13,177 nucleotides of DNA from Isohypsibius dastychi (lineage: Eukaryota > Tardigrada > Eutardigrada > Parachela > Isohypsibiidae): assembly GCA_034696485.1 (NCBI GenBank), contig JAQIWT010000997.1, positions 1 through 13,177 on the forward strand, given 5' to 3'. The position numbers and the translations under genes are program-made. Position 1 is the first letter of the stretch. Each line of letters opens with the position of its first letter. The notes under the pieces are model-generated. The model was not told the origin of the DNA. It was given only the letters and a program-made list of their open reading frames with translations, and made no database searches. Shown in pieces: positions 8,432 through 13,177 of this stretch.

Positions 8432-8436
8432 ACCAG
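8432..8436. repeat. Target-site duplication ACCAG (right)
   Basis: Second copy of the pentamer at 7539-7543, directly outside the right TIR. Confidence 0.75.
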
Positions 8437-8673
8437 CGAAATCAGGCGTAAGGGCATCAGCTGGATGACGCTTTCCAACACACGAACCCGCCAAACGAAT
8501 TCAGAACTCGTTGATACCACGGACGCCTGTAGCCGTCAAATTGGTTTCCCTATTTCCCGGTTTTCCTGGGAAACCTTTTTTGGGAAACCATTTGCAAGGC
8601 TTTTCTCCACACCAAATCTTCGAGGAAACTATTTCAAGAGATTCCCACCTACAGCATATTGTGAGAAACAATA

Positions 8674-8681
8674 CAGATTAC
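8674..8681. repeat. Target-site duplication CAGATTAC (left)
   Basis: The identical octamer lies at 9350-9357, directly after the right end of the 668-bp hAT copy. Confidence 0.9.
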
Positions 8682-9349
8682 CAGTCCTTGCCCGTTTTTT
8701 TTCTGGCGAAACGGAACGGTAAATTTACAATATTAATGTTAAATAATACAATACTGTACGAATATTACATACTTTAAATGAATGGCTTGGCTGAACTGAA
8801 ACATGCAAGAGCGAGCAATATAACTCCAAGAGAAGTGCGCTCTGTCAATTAACTTGGTTGACGTGCAGCCTCGATTTTGTCTGTTTTTGTTTGTCTTGCT
8901 TTGTTGTTCCCAGAAAGAAATGTTTCTGACCGCGTGATAGCAATATATGGATTAATATCAATCTGATTTTTATCCATTTCGATGAAAACGTTTCAGAATA
9001 ACTCAAAAAGTTGCTTGTGCACCGGTTAGCACAGCAGCTGTAGACAGAGTTTTTAGTGTCACAGGGATCACTTTTGGGAACAGTAGATCAAGCACGATTA
9101 AAATCGATGACACATCGAGAAGCAGCTGTTCTATTACATCAACAAGTCTTTGCTGAAGAGAATTCGTGAATTTGATTTGTATGTTGACCAGGGATGAAAT
9201 ACACTTGTCTTCTTATTGGAATTCAATTTAACGGGTTAACGGGACGGTCAACGGGCTCCATAGGTTTAACGGAACGGGTAACGGAACGGGACTTGGTAAG
9301 TTTCAACGGAACGAGCGGTTGACCAAAAATGAAAAACGGGCCAGGTCTG
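8682..9349 (+). mobile_element. Internally deleted hAT transposon, 668 bp
   Basis: The left end CAGTCCTTGCCCGTTTTT and the right end read inward CAGACCTGGCCCGTTTTT are inverted repeats with two differences in 18. The element is bounded by an 8-bp duplication, as expected for hAT. The interior keeps the tail of a transposase gene (see hATC entry). The last ~110 bases are rich in AACGGG/AACGGAACGGG repeats, probably subterminal transposase-binding sites. The diverged TIRs and a frameshift show that it is an old copy. Confidence 0.9.
9007..9169 (+). pseudogene. hAT transposase C-terminus (hATC dimerisation domain), frameshifted
   Basis: One frame reads PVSTAAVDRVFSVTGITFG, the signature S-[AT]-A-x-[ED]-R-V-F-S-x-x-G of the hATC dimerisation domain. 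A shift near 9085 is needed to continue as ARLKSMTHREAAVLLHQQ and VFAEENS with stop TGA at about 9167, the usual R-L-x-x-x-x-x-x-x-V-L-L-x-x helix of the family. The catalytic RNase H-like part and BED finger are absent. It lies in the sense direction relative to the right TIR, as in intact hAT elements. It cannot encode an active enzyme. Confidence 0.8.
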
Positions 9350-9357
9350 CAGATTAC
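9350..9357. repeat. Target-site duplication CAGATTAC (right)
   Basis: Second copy of the octamer at 8674-8681, directly after the right TIR. Confidence 0.9.
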
Positions 9358-9446
9358 TGTCAATATATAACATGCCATAACAATACGGTATATTCGAGAG
9401 CAAAGACATAGAAGGTAGATTAACTTGGCTCCGACTTGAACTGCTC

Positions 9447-9725
9447 TTATTCATCTTCAGCATATTTTGAGGATTTCAAAGGTTGGCCTTTTCTCTTGAG
9501 GTATGACGCTTCAACAAAAAATGGATTAGTATCGGGCAAATAAAGTTCCATGCCAACGTTGTCGTCAAATGGTAAGCATTCCACATGATTTTTCCTCACT
9601 GTATAACAAGGGAAACTGGATAAGGAAACCTTGCAAATGATTTTTCTTTCACGCTCGTGAACTCGTATCATATCTGCCCTCTCACTGTGTGATATGACTG
9701 AACTGAAATTGTCTAATCTTGGCAT
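9447..9725 (-). CDS. Unidentified minus-strand exon or short gene (92 codons)
   Basis: Not recognised. The frame reads MPRLDNFSSVISHSERADMI, then ERERKIICKVSLSSFPCYTV, VECLPFDDNVGMELYLPDTN, ending LKSSKYAEDE and stop. The composition looks protein-like, with no low-complexity runs. The segment just before codon 9 has the form of an intron end: a branch-like ctaac about 22 bases upstream of caatttcag (9717 on the minus strand). So it may be a last exon, with the ATG lying inside an intron, rather than a complete gene. The open frame at 10154-9753 upstream on the same strand is its likely partner, but I could not find a donor of matching phase. Confidence 0.4.
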   Translation of the reverse strand: MPRLDNFSSVISHSERADMIRVHERERKIICKVSLSSFPCYTVRKNHVECLPFDDNVGMELYLPDTNPFFVEASYLKRKGQPLKSSKYAEDE

Positions 9726-9752
9726 GTTAGTTGTGATCGATGTACAGTTTTA

Positions 9753-10154
9753 TCAACGGAAAATATCCAATAACTCCAAAACCGCTAGAAGCAGATTCAT
9801 GTGGATGAGCAACACGTGCTGCTTAAGTTGTACACTTTCAAATATATCTGCAAAAAACCTCGAGGTCTTTTGATATTCGGGAGAACCTCGAGGTTCTCCC
9901 AAATATAATGTCCCTCCATCTTTTCTGGATTCAGTTCCATTATGGTTCATATTATTTGTTGTCCCTTTACACCTCTTGCTACGGCACATATTTTTGTTCA
10001 TCTCTGCAAAATAACAAGCATTTTTATTTGTCTTCCTTTTTAATTGTTTTTGTTTAAAGTTGCAAATTTTCCTTGTGCTGTCACTATAGAAGTTTGTTGA
10101 TCTCTCTGAATTATTTTCCGGTAGGGTTCTTACATTACTATGCCCAGTGAGTGA
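9753..10154 (-). CDS. Unidentified basic Asn/Lys-rich minus-strand exon candidate
   Basis: Reading down from 10154 the frame is open for 133 codons to TGA at 9753: SLTGHSNVRTLPENNSERST, then KICNFKQKQLKRKTNKNACY, AEMNKNMCRSKRCKGTTNN, GTLYLGEPR, and a hydrophobic end LLIHMNLLLAVLELLDIF. It starts right after a long pyrimidine tract and AG (10155-10180), which looks like a 3' splice site. Read in frame the same tract would give a run like YFIFFLL, resembling a signal peptide but without an ATG. A 39-base in-frame segment, gttctc..ttgcag (9889-9851), could be a tiny intron. Four cysteines occur within the basic region. Family unknown; an intron retained in an AT-rich repeat is the alternative. 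Confidence 0.35.
   Translation of the reverse strand, partial: SLTGHSNVRTLPENNSERSTNFYSDSTRKICNFKQKQLKRKTNKNACYFAEMNKNMCRSKRCKGTTNNMNHNGTESRKDGGTLYLGEPRGSPEYQKTSRFFADIFESVQLKQHVLLIHMNLLLAVLELLDIFR
9879..9900. repeat. Perfect 22-bp palindrome
   Basis: GGGAGAACCTC is followed at once by its exact reverse complement, with no spacer. A second short palindrome ACCTCGAGGT lies 12 bases before it (9857-9866), repeating the core ACCTCGAGGT. Such a site can bind a dimeric protein or form a cruciform; it also overlaps the proposed minus-strand splice donor. Confidence 0.85.
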
Positions 10155-10200
10155 CTTCAGCAGAAAAAAAATGAAGTAAGATAAGAATATACGAATATAA

Positions 10201-10289
10201 CACTATTTGTTATTTCAAATTATTATTATCATTGTTCAAATTATTTGTCAAGTAAATTCAAAAAAAACTGTTTATATTGATTATTTATT
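10201..10289. other. AT-rich spacer
   Basis: Runs of A and T with no reading frame or motif; joins the minus-strand candidate to the tandem repeat. Confidence 0.4.
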
Positions 10290-11345
10290 AACGTATACAA
10301 AGTAGTATTCAGCACCAAAACGAAAATAAGCCATTACATCAAAAAAACATCATGGTGAATAAATTCGAAAAATCATCAAAACCCTACAAAAACGAAGCTT
10401 TGACAAAATCCGTGATTCATCATTACAATTTCAATCAACAAAGTCGAGAAAATATATTGAATATTTTATATTGAAAAGTAAGTATCGTATTCTAATTAGT
10501 AATAAGCACTATACGAGAATAAGCCGAATAATAAAAGACAATCATGGAAAATTATCTCGAGAAACCCATCGCAACCTTCAAAAACGGAGCTTGCACAAAA
10601 ATCCGTATTTTATCATTTCATGTTCAATCTGTAATGTCGAAAAGAATATGTATACTATTTATTGATAAGCGTATTCCAATGAGTTATCAGCAAAGAAACA
10701 ATCATTGAAAATAACATTGAAAACATTTAAAAAACCGAGCTTGCACGAAATGATTATCTTAATTTAAGTCCATGAAATCAAAAATTATCTGAACACTAAT
10801 TACTAATTGGATATAAATCAGAGAAAATCATAAAATCAAAACGGAGTCAATTACGGACTGCCGAACCTCGAAATCGAATGCTTGAGACTGTGCTCGATAT
10901 GATTTCAGGACGTTGCGGTACACCGCTGGGAGATTTTCATTATCAACCGCAAGTTAGGAAGGCAGTCTTTACTATAAAAACAGTCTATGATTTTGAAGAC
11001 TCGATGCAATCATTTCCGTTTAGTAAATTCCGGGTTAATTCGACAATTTCATTACAGACAAGAATCAGCATCTTTATATCACTAAAGAAGGTTCATTACA
11101 GACGAAACACTTGAAAACAATTTAACTCAATGCGGAAATAAGCCATTGCCAAACACCCATGAATATATTTAAAATCATCCAAACTCCAACTAGTAATTCT
11201 GGTGCCAGAAATCAGGAAACGCGAGGAGTATTTAAGCATAACAGTTTAAAATTACCCTCATCATTACTCTAGATACAAAATTGGCATACTTCTTAGCAAT
11301 GAGCTATAAATCATGAAACGAGCGGACACCGTAATTGCACGAGAT
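10290..11345. repeat. Diverged tandem repeat, units of about 150-193 bp
   Basis: Landmarks recur: AATAAGCC (10325, 10518, 11139), a block ACGAAGCTTTGACAAAATCCGT (10393), ACGGAGCTTGCACAAAAATCCGT (10584) and CCGAGCTTGCACGAAAT (10734), and CGTATTCTAATTAGTAATAAGC or CGTATTCCAATGAGTTATCAGC (10487, 10671). The blocks are 191 bp and 150 bp apart. Units are much diverged, as in an old satellite. The stretch 10878-11114 contains a 78-codon frame (MLETVLDMISGRCGTPLGD..) that I regard as chance, because it has no supporting context. Confidence 0.65.
11338..11345. repeat. Target-site duplication CACGAGAT (left)
   Basis: The identical octamer follows the right TIR of the 839-bp hAT copy at 12185-12192. 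Confidence 0.92.
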
Positions 11346-12184
11346 CAGACTTGCCCCGTTTTTTTAACGGGAAGAAATAACGGGACGAATTTCCCGTTTT
11401 TCCGCCCGTTACCGTTTTTACCGTTATTTTAACGGTAACGGGGGCTTTCTGAAACGGGACGGGAACGGGCGGGATTCCGGTCAAAGCGGCGGAAACGGGT
11501 TAAAGTTCCCGTTATTCCCGTTATTCCCGTTATTTTCTTTATTTTCGTAACTGTCGGCTTCGATTATGATTTCTGTAGTCTGTCGTTTTCATAACCTACT
11601 CATACCCGCTCAAATCATGTAAATCCGTGGTAGGCATAGGAGTAGGCATACAGAGTAGGAGAGCTCATCTCCTCCGCAGTCCGCACATCACACAGTGCGC
11701 ACCTTCTCTGCTCTGCTCTTGCTTGGGTCCCTAACATGTTTCAAACATAAATCTTCATATTTCATTCTAGTTCTTCGGGATGTTATCTCCGGAACCGATT
11801 ACATCAGAAGATGATGACTCATTACCAATCAGACTCGTTGCAAACGTCTGACCAAATTAACTCGTCGAATTTTGTTTCACTTGGTTCTTCTAGTTCTTTT
11901 GACCGAGTTTTTAGCGTGACGGGGTTTATTCTAGGTGCTAGAAAATTCAAACTACCGATGATAACTCTGAAGCCACGCTTTTGCAATCTGAATAAGGATA
12001 TACTGGTTTCAAGATTCAACAAGCAAAAAATTATCTGAAACTGAATAAAAATAAATAACGGTAATAACGGGCCCGTTAACGGGAGAAAAAAATATTTAAC
12101 GGTAACGGGCGGAAAACGGGAGCGGTGGAAAAATAACGGGCAATAACGGGCGGGAAGGTAAAATAAAAAAACGGGGCAAGTCTG
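11346..12184 (+). mobile_element. Internally deleted hAT transposon, 839 bp
   Basis: Perfect terminal inverted repeats of about 21 bp begin CAGACTTGCCCCGTTTTT at both ends, and an 8-bp duplication CACGAGAT flanks the element. Both ends carry dense subterminal repeats of AACGGG/CCCGTT and ACGGTAACGGG (11370-11540 and 12055-12180). The interior keeps the C-terminal end of a transposase (see hATC entry). The TIRs match those of 8682-9349, so the two copies belong to one family, but this one has perfect TIRs and looks younger. The deletion has removed the BED finger and the catalytic domain. Confidence 0.93.
11811..12038 (+). pseudogene. hAT transposase C-terminus (hATC dimerisation domain)
   Basis: The frame ends INSSNFVSLGSSSSFDRVFS, VTGFILGARKFKLPMITLKP, RFCNLNKDILVSRFNKQKII and stop. 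SSSSFDRVFSVTG followed by a basic R-x-F-x-L and a helix ending NKDIL is the hATC dimerisation signature. In intact hAT transposases this domain is the last part of a protein of about 600 residues, so only a short remnant remains. The ATG at 11811 is simply the first in frame. It lies directly before the right subterminal repeats, in the same place as the hATC remnant of the 668-bp copy. Confidence 0.85.
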
Positions 12185-12192
12185 CACGAGAT
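12185..12192. repeat. Target-site duplication CACGAGAT (right)
   Basis: Second copy of the octamer at 11338-11345, directly outside the right TIR. Confidence 0.92.
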
Positions 12193-12290
12193 CCGTGATA
12201 AAACAACTCAAATCTATTTCAATAGGTCAAAAACTATCAGCTTACGTATTAGTAATTAGCTATGATAAACTTCACCGTACTTGATAGCTT
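12193..12290. repeat. Continuation of the ~190-bp tandem repeat unit
   Basis: Joining the left flank to this side gives TTGCACGAGATCCGTGATAA, parallel to TTGCACAAAAATCCGTATTT at 10591 in the tandem repeat. The unit continues with CGTATTAGTAATTAGC at 12245, parallel to CGTATTCTAATTAGTAATAA at 10487. Confidence 0.6.
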
Positions 12291-12870
12291 TTGATTCTCT
12301 GATTTTTTCATGAATTCAGGGAATTATCGATTTTGTATTTCTGGTTGTTAGAGGAATTTCGGTAATAATGCACCAGTTGATTTGGCAGACTAAAAATGTG
12401 AAAAAACGAAACCCTGTAGAATTAGAATGACAACAAGCTTGGACGCGATATGATAGAGAAATAAACACATATATTATTCTCTTTCTTTTTCTGGATAAGT
12501 CATGCATTATCCTGCTGATCTCTGACAGTTTCTGACGAATTCTGCATATCCTGCAAAATTCCCGTGTTTTTCTGCAGAGAAAAACTGACTTGCAAATTTG
12601 ATGCAACATAATAAATTAACAATAAAGAAAACGATCTTGTGAAATCGGCAAAATTTCGAACTATCAAGATAAACCTAAAATTGAGACCAAGCGAGATAGA
12701 AATATTTTTCATCGACTATAAAAATACGTAACATTTCATAGACGTTCCAAAAAAATGAGTTATCGTTGCTCTCATGAACGACAGATGAAGCGACCGGAAG
12801 TGAGAAAAATTACTTTTATCCTCACAAGTGAAGTCTACTTAACTCACGTTGCTTATAACGGATATGCAGA
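12291..12870. other. AT-rich region without a recognised gene
   Basis: Only short chance frames on either strand; no TIRs, no clear repeats. It may contain the promoter of the candidate exon that begins at 12871, but I cannot point to a core promoter element. Confidence 0.4.
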
Positions 12871-13019
12871 ATGAGTGAAATACCAAGTGTTTTGGATAGA
12901 TGCGTCTTCTCCGGAATATACAATCTCTTTGGCGATGATTTTACAAATCCTTGTCACCATTTTTTGCGCCATGTTCCAGCTACTTTTCTGCTCGTTTTTC
13001 CTCTCGCTGCGCATCTTCA
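12871..13019 (+). CDS. Possible first exon of an ABCC-type transporter (partial)
   Basis: ATG at 12871 opens a 50-residue frame: MSEIPSVLDRCVFSGIYNLF, then GDDFTNPCHHFLRHVPATFL and LVFPLAAHL. It starts with a hydrophilic segment containing a cysteine, then DFTNPC, then V-P-x-x-F-L-L-x-F-P, the layout of the extracellular N-terminus and first TMD0 helix of ABCC (MRP/SUR) transporters, which export organic anions or regulate channels. A donor CA|gtaaca at 13019/13020 overlaps the stop TAA at 13021, so the frame probably continues in an exon beyond the window. The resemblance is short and rests on family knowledge; a chance ORF is a real alternative. Confidence 0.35.
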
Positions 13020-13023
13020 GTAA

Positions 13024-13177
13024 CATTCTATCAACATAGAACTCAGAAGAAAGGTCAGTACCATTTGAAAGTCGTTATATCATTCATATCGAGCGATGAC
13101 AGAATGTTGTGGGGATGCTGAAAGATCTATGAGCGAGACTTTGAGAATTCAGAAAATCATAACAAACATTCTCAACT
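13024..13177. other. Right edge, probably intron
   Basis: No open frame of note. If the exon at 12871-13019 is real, this is the start of its first intron; no acceptor could be chosen with confidence. Confidence 0.3.

Larger units (their letters stand above)
6247..8451 (+). pseudogene. Decayed gene with Arg/Gly/Asn-rich tail, split by two transposons
   Basis: One reading frame shows coding character from about 6247 to the TAA at 8449. Segments include NEKLHLRSGERRNLSRHWC, then DYDRIAKSNLNRQFLFRP, MTKPKSEVVG, HLLRVHPASQKTARTGSFFW and LDNVQARLYVDTVLIYKL. After a likely intron (7033-7149, gtagaa..ttgtag) come NPLVRFEGMDDHIKLRKVEE, DILLRTPSIDSSVQSALNQI, and a tail HHNHQRGNSGRGNRG..RRGNNRRENLNRGRSSNQ. 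The frame holds across both transposon insertions once one target-duplication copy of each is dropped; the end then reads SSNQRNQA and stop. Premature stops at 6379 (TAA), 6397 (TAG), 7256 (TGA) and 7463 (TGA) remain. The RG/GN-rich tail is typical of RNA-binding proteins but also of nucleocapsid-like parts of retroelements; no zinc knuckle was seen. The family is not recognised. It may be a single gene or two fused relics. Confidence 0.5.

Noticed and set aside
10878-11114. 78-codon ORF beginning MLETVLDMISG
   Set aside because: It lies within the diverged tandem-repeat region with no supporting signals; treated as chance.
12316-12712. Minus-strand ORFs of 97 and 70 codons
   Set aside because: They overlap in different frames in AT-rich DNA, have biased composition and no splice or conservation support.

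Overview
The window looks like nuclear DNA of a small-intron invertebrate animal. It is AT-rich (roughly 40% GC by eye) and no ORF exceeds about 170 codons. Genes only become readable when GT..AG introns of about 57-116 bp are removed. It also holds several DNA transposons of eukaryotic hAT type. I cannot name the species; the gene content (FLYWCH-like fingers, hAT elements, short introns) would fit a protostome such as a nematode, tardigrade or branchiopod. There is no sign of bacterial operons, tRNA, rRNA or CRISPR.

Positions 1-6010 hold three related gene copies in tandem on the + strand. Copy A (776-2072) reads as a five-exon gene of 347 aa. It has an N-terminal FLYWCH-like zinc finger (C-x4-C-x16-H-x2-H), a helical linker, an acidic segment with the motif APDVDLD, and a C-terminal Cys/His-containing module I cannot assign. 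Copy B (3332-4312) keeps all downstream exons with conserved splice sites, but the finger has been removed by a deletion (229 aa). Copy C (4682-6010) has extra N-terminal exons and the finger but lacks the C-terminal module (317 aa). Many A/B differences are silent, so the C-terminal module has evolved under selection. Between A and B lies a repetitive element built of inverted TTTCGGTG motifs with GC-rich hairpins (about 2289-2966).

Positions 6247-8451 hold a decayed gene with an Arg/Gly/Asn-rich C-terminus. Two transposons cut it, each with an exact target duplication: a 311-bp hAT-type MITE (6516-6826, TSD AAGCCGAA) and an 888-bp inverted-repeat element with tandem GAACTCA arms (7544-8431, TSD ACCAG). 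Conceptually removing them restores one reading frame across both junctions.

Positions 8682-9349 and 11346-12184 are two members of one hAT family (TSDs CAGATTAC and CACGAGAT). Both are internally deleted, both keep the end of the transposase (hATC dimerisation domain), and both carry AACGGG-type subterminal repeats. Between them lie an unidentified minus-strand coding candidate (10154-9447) and a diverged tandem repeat of about 190 bp (10290-11345). The second hAT copy inserted into a unit of that repeat. At the right edge, 12871-13019 may be the first exon of an ABCC-type transporter running out of the window.
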